Below are positions 36,301 to 46,255 of a stretch of 64,000 nt of DNA, one piece after another. The notes under the pieces were generated by a model. The model was given only the letters and a program-made list of their open reading frames with translations. It had not been told where the DNA came from and did not search any database. Source of the DNA: Myrica gale. Its lineage: Eukaryota > Streptophyta > Magnoliopsida > Fagales > Myricaceae. The first letter of the stretch is position 1; each line of letters opens with the position of its first letter. Location of the stretch: NCBI GenBank assembly GCA_963930655.1, contig OZ005610.1, positions 2,857,001-2,921,000 on the forward strand. Direction: 5' to 3'. Both the position numbers and the translations under genes were made by a program.

Positions 36301-37995
36301 GTGTGAAAATCTTCTTTGTCACTCCTTATAATTGAAAAATCCACCCTACTCTTCTGCTATACAGATCAGTATGGCATGAATTCAAATGAACAACTTAACG
36401 ATTTATTGGCAAATTATAATATGCTCTTAAAATTGGCTCTTCAATTGAATATTGTACTAGGAACATGCCTCGCATCATTAGGTCACAGATAAATCTAAGA
36501 TGACTCGAGTTAATTAAGTACAATTCAAAAAGCAACTTGCCATTTTACAACGAATAAAAAAAATTGCTCTAGTCCGATCTTGTTTTGATAGATGTTTCAG
36601 ATAGCACAAACGGGTTTTTAAGCTCTCCAAGCACGATAGAGTTATGAACATGCATGTAAATTATGTACTAACGTATGTTATATGGTTGAATGACAGAATG
36701 TACTTTGAATCCCTTTGACAACAAAAGGTTGAAATCTTTGAGACATGAGTCCAAAGCATAGAGGATTTCGATCAGTGCGTTGCTAAGCTTTTACATAATT
36801 ACATGCAGGTTGGTCTCTGTATAGTGTATACCAGTTGGCCAAAACACAAGAGCAAAAGAAAAGAAAAATACTTTCGCATATTAAAGACTACCCGACAGGG
36901 ACAAAAGATAACATCAACGGCTTAAATAGTACAGTGGTCCCCTGCAAATTCAGTGTTGCTGTCGGGTAGCAGCATGGCCTAACGCCCTAACTCGCTGATC
37001 AGGACCATTCAGCTGCCATAGCCTGTTCTTCATGATTAGTACTAGGGAAAAGTGACAGTGCTAGTGTCGTAGGGAAAACTGACAGTGCTGGTGTCATGAA
37101 GTATACGCATGTGCTAAGTTAGGAGAGCCATAAATAAAATCAAACTTTTATATATATATATATATATGAGCATTAAAAGCAACGTTGTTTTCTGCAACAG
37201 TCTGTTTTGTTTCCTTCGTTCGTTTTTTTTTTTGTTTTGATCCTCTTTTTGTTGCCAAAAATCCAGAAATATACAGCGCCAAAAGGAATATTCAATTGGG
37301 ATGGACTCTCTTTTGGCAGCGTATGGCATTCATCCACGTATAGCTGCACTTAATGTCTGTATAATCGGCTTCTGACACCTCTTTATCAAATAGGAGCTGT
37401 TTTTTTTTTTTTTTGAGTCTTTGTAAGTTTTCTAAAAATAATTTGACAGTGTACTCTACAAGAGATCCTGAATCCTCGTGTTCTTTTTCAAATAGAATAC
37501 GAAAAGAACACAAATAATTTCTAACCTTTCTCTTATTAAACGGAAATCTGGGCCCCACTGCCACGTCCCCAGCGGGATGCTGGCGGGACGCCCAGCATTC
37601 CCCCTTATTAAATGGCATTCGTTACAATTTACGAAGTGCAGGGCTCACCTATGGCCTCAGAGAAGTAATGCAGACGCAACTCTCTCCTTTCCTTCTAAGC
37701 CAGTTAATATGCAACTTTTTGACTCAAATATTGGGTTTTAAGTTCTTCACATGACGCCCACAGAGAGATTGAGAGATCATATGTCACTATGTCAGGAACA
37801 AAAAGAAGAAGAAGCTGTGATTCATATAGTTTAGGTTATCTACATGTTTAATTACGCTCACTAGTATGTCAAACATACCATTAACGAAAGCATTTTGAGT
37901 AACAATCATTTTAACACCCTATATAGAATTTTTTTTTTTAAAAAAAAACAGAACAAAACAAAAGGTAAAGGTGGAAAATCTTAAGGGGGGCAAAG
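33357..37995. other. Intergenic stretch between HB8 and the RLK
   Basis: The first few hundred bases are likely the HB8 3' UTR. The 34100-35010 part has several longish frames in both directions that I cannot assign; it could be a decayed element. It includes a 30-bp tandem duplication ending in CAGCTTGTACATGCTCTGCT (about 34947-35008). A 10-bp-stem hairpin lies at 37574-37602, and a TA microsatellite at about 37148-37167. No gene can be supported. Confidence 0.4.
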
Positions 37996-40900
37996 CTAAC
38001 TAGTTGAAGAGAACTTTAGGATTGAAACACAAGAACTTGGCCTCAGAAGAGACTCTAGGGTCTTCAACACGTCGCTTGCGCAAGGTCTAGCCGTGGGGTC
38101 AGTGGCGGTACAGTGGAGGGCTAGGTTCATGGCCTCGACGATCTCGTTCGGATTCCCCGTTGCATGTCCCTTGATCATTCGGTCAATCCACCCATCAAGA
38201 TGACAGTCCGAGTAGCAATATCGGGCCCACTCAACAATGTTCTCGTGCAGTCCAAATTCAGCGTCGGCGGGGCTTTTCCCTGTCAGCAATTCAATCAAGA
38301 CCAGACCGAATCCATAGATATCACTTTGCTCTGAGATTTCTTTGGTTTCTCTGGTTTCTGCAATCCAAGCAAAACAGACAAGCAATGGTTTACGAAATCT
38401 GAATGTCTAATTACTACGTGGTACGTGCATGGATTTCTAGACTATGCCAAATCAACCTGAAATACTTCGTTTACGCATAAAACTAGCTTAATCCATGATT
38501 AATGGCAAATTCTGAACACAGTCGTGACCATTCATATCTAAGAGATTATAAATTTTTAGTTTTGCATATAAATCGCGTATTCGATATGGTAATAATATAT
38601 TCTATGGATTAAATGATATCACTAATAGTTTCCCAATTTTAACAATTTGACACAGCATTTACCCAACCACACAGTCATAATCAGAAAACATAATTACCTG
38701 AACTGCCGAAAATAGCATTACTCATTGTGTATCTAATGCTATTTGACAGAAGGGTAATTTATAAGGTGTTTGTTAGGTTAAAATTTTAGTAAAGTTTTAG
38801 GAGTTGGTAAAAAGTTTGAAGAGAGAGAATTGAAAAAGTGGAAAAGTGAAAAAGTTAGAGAAAAAACGAGAGAATGAAAAAGCAAGTAAAATAGTGAAAA
38901 AGTAAAAAAAAAAAGTTAAAGAAAAAGTAAAGAAAGAGAATAAAAAAGTAAGGATGTTAAAATTTTGGTAAAATTTTGTTAAAACTGTAGTTTAAACAAA
39001 CACCATATTAGTCTTGTACCTGGGGCAACGTAGGCTGAAGAAATGCACTTGTTGTCCATACACGCCAAACCAGGAAGGCCCGAACTCAGGCGAGCTTCAT
39101 CTTTTCCGTCAACCATAACTTTCTCCGGCGACACCACACCAACCAGAACACTCAGGGAACAATGGCCATGCAAGAATTGCAAGGCTTTAGCAATCCCAAT
39201 CGCAATTTTACGTCGCCTCTCCCAACTCATTTGTAGAAAAACTTCGCTCAAAAGTTTCCCCTCCACATACTCATAAACCAAAAAGCCACCCTTCTCGGAT
39301 CGGCAGATTCCCATCAACCTAATGATGTTTGGATGCCGATGCTTACCGAATTCGGCAATCACAGACCAAAAACTTGTAGAAATTAAATTGAGATCATTCA
39401 TTTCCTTCACGATGAACTGCATGTTATCCGTGGAGGACTTCCCCATGTAGGAAATGCCTTTCTTCCCTCTCATAATGACATTTTCTTGCTTCGCCGATGA
39501 TAGAATATCGTCGATTGTTATGGATTTTGAAGCCCAGGAATCAAAGAACTGCATTTCCCACATTCCATCTTCGTTTTCCACTCTTTTCAGTTGCAATTCC
39601 TTTCGCCGCCGAATGAAAACAATGACAAAAGAAGCAAGGGAAAACATGGCCAAGACAACCAAAAAGCAAGTGAGAACATACCACCACATGGAACTTTTTA
39701 CGCTTTTGCATGGAGGCAAACCGCTTGCAGTATCGCCACCACAAAGATTATTGCCAGCAACCGCGCTGGTATTTATGGCAAGAAATGCTCCTGTGGACGG
39801 TAAGCTTCCATGGAAGTGATTGTGAGATATATTCACTTCTACAAGGGACTCCACACTCCCTAAATTTGGTGGAATTTTGCCGGACAACTGGTTCGCGGAC
39901 AAATCAAGTTGCCCGAGAGCTGGCAGTTCCGCTAGACTGACTGGAATTTCGCCGCTGAGCTGATTGAGGCTGAGGTCTAAACTTACAAGCTTCTTGCACG
40001 ATGACAATTCTTCTGGAATAGTGCCGGAGAGCATGTTTTCACTAAGCTCTAGCTGCATTAGCTCTGATAATCTCCCAAAGCTCTGAGGGATCTTACCTGA
40101 AAAGTGATTTTCCGACAAGTCCAAGTTCTGAAGCCTATCACTACCGAAAGAGCCCGGCAAATCCCCGAAAAACTTGTTCCTAGCAAAATTCAGCATTTCG
40201 AGTGATGGCATATTCCACTTTTGCCCGTCGATCCTCCCGGACATATTATTCCCAGAGATATCCAAGAAGTATACTAGAGGCAGCTTTGTAAATTCCGACG
40301 GTAATTCGCCGGAGATACGGTTGTTCTGGATACGTACTCTCTGTAGACTTTTGCAAGAACTCAAACTCTTGGGAATTACTCCTTGGAGAAAATTAGAGAA
40401 GAGGATGAGCTTATAAAGTCGACCCGAGCTGCATACGCTATTGGGTATCTTTCCGTTGAGAGAATTGGTGGAGAGGTCTAGGACAGTGAGATTGTTCCAC
40501 CTTCCAAGGTCTTCGGGGATCTCGCCGGATAACTTGTTCGACCATAGTTGGAGGACTTGAAGCCGACGCAAAGAACTTAAACCACCCGGAATCTTTCCGG
40601 TAAGGTTATTGGAGAAAAGATGAAGAACCTCCAAGTTTTGCAAGTGGAATATGTGTTCCGGGATCTCACCCGAAAGATAATTATCGCTAAGATCAAGCGA
40701 CACCAGCTTTTCAAGGTCGAAAAGTGATCTTGGAATAGGGCCCGTGAGGCAGTTCTTGTAGAAGAAGAGATACTGGAGATTGCTGAGATTCCCCAGAGAC
40801 GACGGGATTGGTCCAGTGAGATTGTTGTAGACAATATCAAGATGATTCATAGAAGTCAAGTCTCCAATCTCTTTCGGAATTTCACCTGAAAGATTGTTGT

Positions 40901-41561
40901 AGCCTAGGTAAATCCATCTCAGGCTCTTCATTTGGCCTATTTCACGAGGAATTTCGCCTACTAGTTGGTTAGAAGCCAAAGTAAATACTTGCAACCTTGT
41001 CATATTTGAAATGGAACTTGGAATTTTTCCGACCAAGACATTTCCACCCAGGTCAAGAAATTCTAGGCTCGAAAGCAATCCGATATTGTCTGGAATTTTG
41101 TCCGAAAGCATGTTGTTCGAGAGATCTAATGTTTCAAGGTGGGAAATGGAGATGGGAGGCAATTGTCCTGTTAAATTATTGTCACTAAGATTGAGATATC
41201 GAAGAGAATGGCAAGAAAATAAATCATGAGGAATTTCGCCCGAGTGCTGATTGTGCGAAAGATCAATAACTTCAACATGCGGCAGATGGAAAATTGAGGA
41301 TGAAATTCTGCCAGAGATGTTTTTTCCGGAGAGCTCAATAGTGTTTACCCGGGACGAGTTATCACAGGCTATGCCGTGCCAATTGCAAAAACTGGCAGAG
41401 GAGCTCCAGTTGGAAAGAAAGCCCAAGGGGTCCTTGACCGACGTTTTGAACGATAAGAGAAGCTCTAACTCCTCGCCGTACAACATCCGGAGATTGAAGA
41501 ACAAGAACACGAACACGGTCGACACCGTGAATGGACAGGTTTTAGCTCCTTTATTGGCCAT
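37996..41561 (-). CDS. SKM1: LRR receptor-like kinase of the SKM1/At2g25790 type, probable pseudokinase
   Basis: This plasma-membrane receptor-like protein belongs to LRR subfamily XI relatives that perceive peptide ligands; Arabidopsis SKM1 is linked to CLE45 and heat-tolerant pollen tube growth. Two exons (39020-41561 and 37996-38357) encode 967 residues. A signal peptide (about 1-29) precedes the LRRNT (ELELLLSFKTSVKDPLGFLS), about 20 LRRs of LxxLxLSxNxLSGxIP form, a transmembrane helix (about 626-648) ending at IRRRK, and a kinase-like domain. The VAIK-type Lys is present (FIVKEM, about 716). The HRD loop reads GVVSPEKVMVDG and the DFG position reads SSGLPGL, so catalytic Asp residues are missing, as in At2g25790. 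The intron interrupts the APE codon (YVAP/ETRE), and DIYGFGLVLIELLTGKSP follows. The intron contains a MITE (38765-39004). Two donor-like GTAAGT/GTACGT sites upstream hint at 5' UTR introns. Confidence 0.94.
38765..39004. mobile_element. MITE-like insertion in the RLK intron
   Basis: A perfect 10-bp terminal inverted repeat, GGTGTTTGTT and AACAAACACC, bounds a 240-bp A-rich stretch full of GTGAAAAAGT-type words. It ends 16 bp from the 5' splice site of the minus-strand RLK intron (39019/39020). No clean target duplication was read. Its interior resembles the small elements at 3653-3828 and about 57575-57720. Confidence 0.6.
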
Positions 41562-43102
41562 GACTAGCTCCGTTTGTGTAACATTTACGTAAAAGAACGC
41601 TGGAATCAGAGGAGCAAAGCTTCACGTACACTTTGTATGAGAGAAAGAGGAGATCAGAAGAGACTTCTTCAGCTACTAATGTAAGCGGAGGATTTTCTGT
41701 CTCCACCAAAGAAGTTGGTCATAACTCCTTAGAACCACAAGCTGTGTTAACAGGCAAGAAGAAAATACACCAAATATTAACACTCAAAATGGAGTTCCTT
41801 TAACCTAAGTGTATAATGTATAGTAGTCACTGGGTCTTCTCTTCCTAGAAAAACTCAAAAAAGAAATTTATTTCATATTTTGAAGATTAAAGAACTTACC
41901 ATAATTGCACTGGATCAAAATCAAAGCAAGCAGTCTAAAACCTACACCAAGCAATGAAAAAGACCAGCAGGATCAGATGACATCATGTATAGTCATGAAA
42001 GGCATGATATATACAAGGAACAAAATCAATAAACTCCATCTGGAGAACAAATTATGTCAGATAAAATTTCCCTACACTATTCATGACAATATAATCTTTT
42101 AGATAGAATACTTCTACAAGACAGCAAAAACATTTTTGGCATAACATGCCATGACGTACCTAAATCTCATCATTAGCACTGACGTTATACGAGTTCAGAC
42201 TTCAGAGACCAGATTTGGAATTACCAAACGTGGATTCAAAGGAGAAGAAAGAAAGAAGGACAGGTTTTGAACTATTGAAGAGGGCTAGGGTGAGAGAGAA
42301 TTGGAGATAGGAGAGGGGTTAAATAGAAGGGGTGGTTAAAGGTGTGAAAATGGGCACGGTTCAGGCGAATAATTACGTACGTGCACCTTGACTTCCTTTA
42401 GAATGATGTTTGAACACGAACGGTTGAAAGAGAAACAGGACAGATGTTGGAAAAAGGCTCTGATTTTGTCGGGTTAATCACCCAAATGCTCTTTTGACTG
42501 ACTGGCTGACTGGGGATAGTGACAAGGATTTTTCTGTAGCCGTTGAAAAGTTCGGGAGTTTTTATGGGCAAGTCGATGTGTACATGCCTTTAATGGAGTG
42601 CTTATTCACGTCTCTGTAGCTTTTGAACAAAGTTTTCGATCTGGTCAATCGAATTATGAAGACAAAATTTGGGCTCTATGAATAAGATCAGTTACGTGCG
42701 AGTGATGAGGGAAGAGGGTTGCCATGGCCAAAAGCAAAATCCCATTTTGCACACTTTTAGCGGGAGTTAATTTATCAAATATCTAGTGGTCATAATAATG
42801 GTTATAGCTAGCAGGAAGAGGAATGCCATGGCCAAGTGAAGAGTAGCAAGCTGTAAAGGACTTGAATCCTACCAAGGGTATTTTAGCCTTAATATACAAA
42901 CCCTAGTTATGGAAAACCTTTTGGTAATAAGAAACCTTTCGATTGTGGAAAGCTAATTAAGCCACTGAAATTCTTAGTTAGGCGGAGCCTGTTAGAAGGT
43001 GTATAAGGACGTAGGAATCCCTTTCCTTGTTCTCTGCTTCATTATATATCTTAATCTTTTTTTTCCTGGCAAATAACAATAATAACAACACCTATGACAT
43101 GG
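41562..43102. other. RLK upstream region; no other gene
   Basis: Minus-strand promoter and leader of the RLK. Donor-like sequences on the minus strand (ATTATG/GTAAGT near 41900 and TTTAG/GTACGT near 42160) suggest untranslated 5' exons, but this is inference. The region ends at CATGG (43098-43102), the target duplication of the copia element. Confidence 0.4.
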
Positions 43103-43323
43103 TGTAAATTCTTACAAAACAGAGTAAATGGATGATAAGAAAAGAGTAGAGAGAGATTGAGAGTTGAATAATTCTCGTGTATTCCATTATCCAATGCTCA
43201 TACATACAGTTGTATTTATACACAAATGAACTCAACTAATCTAACAGAAATACAGCTGGCTGCTCTAACAGAAATACAGTTGGCCTTTAACAGAAATAAC
43301 AGAATGATTTTGTATTACTAATA
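43103..43323 (-). repeat. Copia 3' LTR (left, minus orientation)
   Basis: 221 bp, TGTAAATTCT at the left and TTACTAATA at the right as read on the plus strand. Identical by eye to 46030-46250. It carries a short internal repeat of TAACAGAAATACAG-type words. Confidence 0.95.
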
Positions 43324-43336
43324 CTCCCCCTCAAGC

Positions 43337-45625
43337 TTAACAGTGAATATCAGAAACGTTAAGCTTGGATAGAAGTGAATGAAAGTGAGCAGAGCCCAGG
43401 GCTTTAGTAAAAATATCAGCCAGTTGGTGATGAGTCTTGACATGAAGAGTGCGAATGAGACCAGAGGAAATCTTGTCACGCACCAGATGACAATCAAGCT
43501 CTATGTGCTTGGTTCTCTCGTGAAATACCGGATTAGCAGCAATATGAAGAGCTGCTTGATTGTCACAAAAAAGTAAAGCTGGTTGAGGATGATCAACATG
43601 TAAGTCAGTAAGCAAATATTTCAACCAAGTGACTTCACAACATGTAGTGGCCATAGCACGGTATTCAGCCTCTGCTGAAGACCGGGAAATGGTAGTTTGT
43701 TTCTTTGACTTCCAAGAAACCAAAGACTCACCAAGAAAGATGGAATAGCCAGTGATGGACTTGCGAGAATCTGGGCAACCAGCCCAATCAGAATCAGTAA
43801 AGGCCTTGATGTGCAATGAAGAGGAAGAAGGAAAAAATAATCCTTGACCAGGAGCTCCTTTTAGATAACGTAGGACTCTGTTAGCAGCATCTAAATGAGA
43901 CTGATGTGGCTTCTCCATGAACTGACTGAGGATTTGTAAGGCATAGGAAAGATCTGGACGTGTGATTGTCAAATAGAGTAACCGACCAATCAAACGTCTA
44001 TAAGAAGTAGGATCAACACATGGAGAAGGATCATCTTTAGTCAACTTAAGATTTTGTTCAATTGGAGTTTGAACAGGTTTAACACCAAGACATCCAGTAT
44101 CAGCAAGAATATCAAGTGCAAACTTTCGTTGACAAAGAGAAAGTCCAGCTTTAGACCGAGCCACTTCTAACCCCAAGAAGTATTTTAAAGGTCCTAAATC
44201 TTTAATCCGAAAATGCTTGTCAATAACAGCCTTGAATTCAAGAATTAAAGATAGATTGTCCCCTGTCAAGACAATATCATCAACATATACCAACAAAGCC
44301 AAGAAAGAACCATCAGTAGACTTGGTGAAAAGAGTGTAATCAGCTCGGGATTGGGTAAATCCATGAGTAAGTAGAAAATCAGAAAACTTGCTGAACCATT
44401 GTCTAGAGGCCTGTTTTAACCCATATAAAGACTTGGTTAAACGGCAAACTTTAGACTCCCCCTTATGCTGGAATCCGGGAGGCAACTTCATGTAAATTTC
44501 TTCATAAAGCTCTCCATGGAGGAAAGCATTATTAACATCAAGTTGGTGCAAATGCCATCCACGAGAAACAGCAACAGCAAGCAATACTCTGACAGTAGTT
44601 AGTTTTGCAACCGGGGAGAAAGTTTCGAAATAGTCAAAACCCTCTTTCTGTGTGAACCCCTTTGCAACTAACCTAGCCTTGTAACGCTCAATTGTACCAT
44701 TAGCATGAAGCTTGAGCTTATAGATCCATTTGCAATCTATCGGAATCTTGCCAGGAGGTAGGGAACAAATCACCCAGGTTTTATTGAGTTCTAATGCAGC
44801 AATCTCTTTAGCCATAGCATCACACCACTCAGGTACTTTAATAGCCTCACGAAATGATTGAGGTTCAGCATGAGAGTGGACATCAAGAACATATGACAAA
44901 TGGTTAGGTGAAAGTTTATGATAGCTAAGAGAAGAGGATATGTCATATGGGGTACCAGAAGGATGGGATTCTGCAGAAATAACTGATTTGGCAGCAGGAA
45001 AGTGTGCTAGTTGACAATGGTAATCTTTCAAATATGCTGGTGCTCTACATACCCGAGATGAATGTCTAATATGAGGAAGAGAAATTTCAGATGTAAGTTC
45101 TGGAATAGGATGAATAGATGGAGATGTACGAGCAGGAGAAGAAATATCAGTAGTCATGCTAGTAGAAGAAGACATATCAACATCAGAAGAGAGATTAGAG
45201 GAAGTATCGGGTGTAAGTGGAGATGATTCAGGTGTGATCATGGTAGTAGAAGAATTATCAGTAACAGGTAATGGTAATGTAGGAAGATGATTATTATTGG
45301 CAGGAAATATTTTGAAAGGGAATAAATGTTCATAGAAAACCACATGTCGAGAAATAGAAGTTTTGTGTGTGGTTAAATGAAACACTTTATATCCTTTCAT
45401 AGCATAGGGATAGCCAACAAATACACATGGATCAGCTCTAGAATCAAACTTATGACGATTTGTGGTGGAAGTGGAAACATAACAAAGAGACCCGAAAACT
45501 CTAAGATGTGTATATGTAGGTTTACAAGAGAAAAGAATTTCATAGGGAGATTTATTTTGGAGCAAAGGAGAAGGAATTCGATTGATTAGGTAAGATGTGT
45601 GACAAGGAAGCAATGGACTTTTGGA
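43337..45625 (-). pseudogene. Copia pol remnant: integrase C-terminus, reverse transcriptase and RNase H
   Basis: The open frame begins in the late part of integrase (YLINRIPSPLLQNKSPYEIL) and runs unbroken through the copia reverse transcriptase to RNase H. It contains VDNNAFLHG-like HQLDVNNAFLHGELYEEIYM, the catalytic YVDDIVLTG and LKYFLGLEV. RNase H shows DSDWAGCPDSRKS, SSAEAEYRA and the final HERTKHIELDCHLVRD. It stops at 43337-43339. Protease and the zinc-binding and catalytic parts of integrase are absent, and the frame has no proper start. It joins the gag fragment out of phase near 45600-45640. The RT/RNase H part shows no internal stop, in keeping with recent origin. Confidence 0.93.
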
Positions 45626-46013
45626 TTTGGAAAATCCGTGGTCCGTTTCCTTGAGAGAAACGTTCATTAAGGTCTTTCCAAATTCCAGCAGCAGTGTCTA
45701 TGTAAAGGACACTCTTAGCAAGTTGCTTTGAAACAGAGTTTAAAAGCCAAGAAGCTACCATATCGTTGCATCTGATCCATAAAGGATCGGCTGTGACAGG
45801 TCGGGGAAGACTACCGTCAACAAACTGGAGCTTATTCTTTGCACTGAGAGCCATCTCCATGGATCGGCGCCAGCTAGAATGATTATCTCCAGTAAGGATT
45901 TGAGAAACTAGAAGAGCACCAGGGCTATCTCCACTGTGCAAGAAATAAGGACTGTTTTGGTCAGCGATTGTCTGGTCAAGCTCTTTTGCGGAAAGTGGTT
46001 TTTCAGAAGCCAT
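45552..46013 (-). pseudogene. Copia gag N-terminal fragment
   Basis: The ATG lies four bases past the primer binding site. The product starts MASEKPLSAKELDQ and shows the copia gag block SPYFLHSGDSPGALLVSQ, LTGDNHSSWRRSMEMALSAK and IWKDLNERFSQGNGPRIFQI. After this it runs into deleted DNA; the last about 19 residues come from integrase sequence in another frame, ending at 45552. The CCHC knuckle is missing. The gag/pol junction is a frameshifted fusion caused by the internal deletion. Confidence 0.9.
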
Positions 46014-46017
46014 AATA

Positions 46018-46029
46018 GCTCTGATACCA
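46018..46029 (-). other. Retrotransposon primer binding site
   Basis: TGGTATCAGAGC on the minus strand directly abuts the 5' LTR and is complementary to the 3' end of plant initiator Met-tRNA. Confidence 0.93.
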
Positions 46030-46250
46030 TGTAAATTCTTACAAAACAGAGTAAATGGATGATAAGAAAAGAGTAGAGAGAGATTGAGAGTTGAATAATT
46101 CTCGTGTATTCCATTATCCAATGCTCATACATACAGTTGTATTTATACACAAATGAACTCAACTAATCTAACAGAAATACAGCTGGCTGCTCTAACAGAA
46201 ATACAGTTGGCCTTTAACAGAAATAACAGAATGATTTTGTATTACTAATA
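46030..46250 (-). repeat. Copia 5' LTR (right, minus orientation)
   Basis: 221 bp, identical by eye to 43103-43323; the flanking CATGG at 46251-46255 completes the target duplication. Confidence 0.95.
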
Positions 46251-46255
46251 CATGG

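Larger units (their letters stand above)
43103..46250 (-). mobile_element. Ty1/copia retrotransposon, internally deleted, recently inserted
   Basis: Two 221-bp LTRs (43103-43323 and 46030-46250) appear identical base for base and are flanked by the 5-bp duplication CATGG (43098-43102 and 46251-46255). Reading on the minus strand, the LTR starts TATTAG, not the usual TG, and ends in ACA. The Met-tRNA primer site TGGTATCAGAGC (46018-46029) directly follows the 5' LTR. A purine tract (TTGAGGGGGAG, about 43324-43334) precedes the 3' LTR. Between them are the first part of gag and the last part of pol only; the rest of gag, protease and most of integrase are missing. The 3148-bp length fits a deletion derivative of a 4.5-5 kb parent. 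Identical LTRs imply a very young insertion. Confidence 0.95.
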
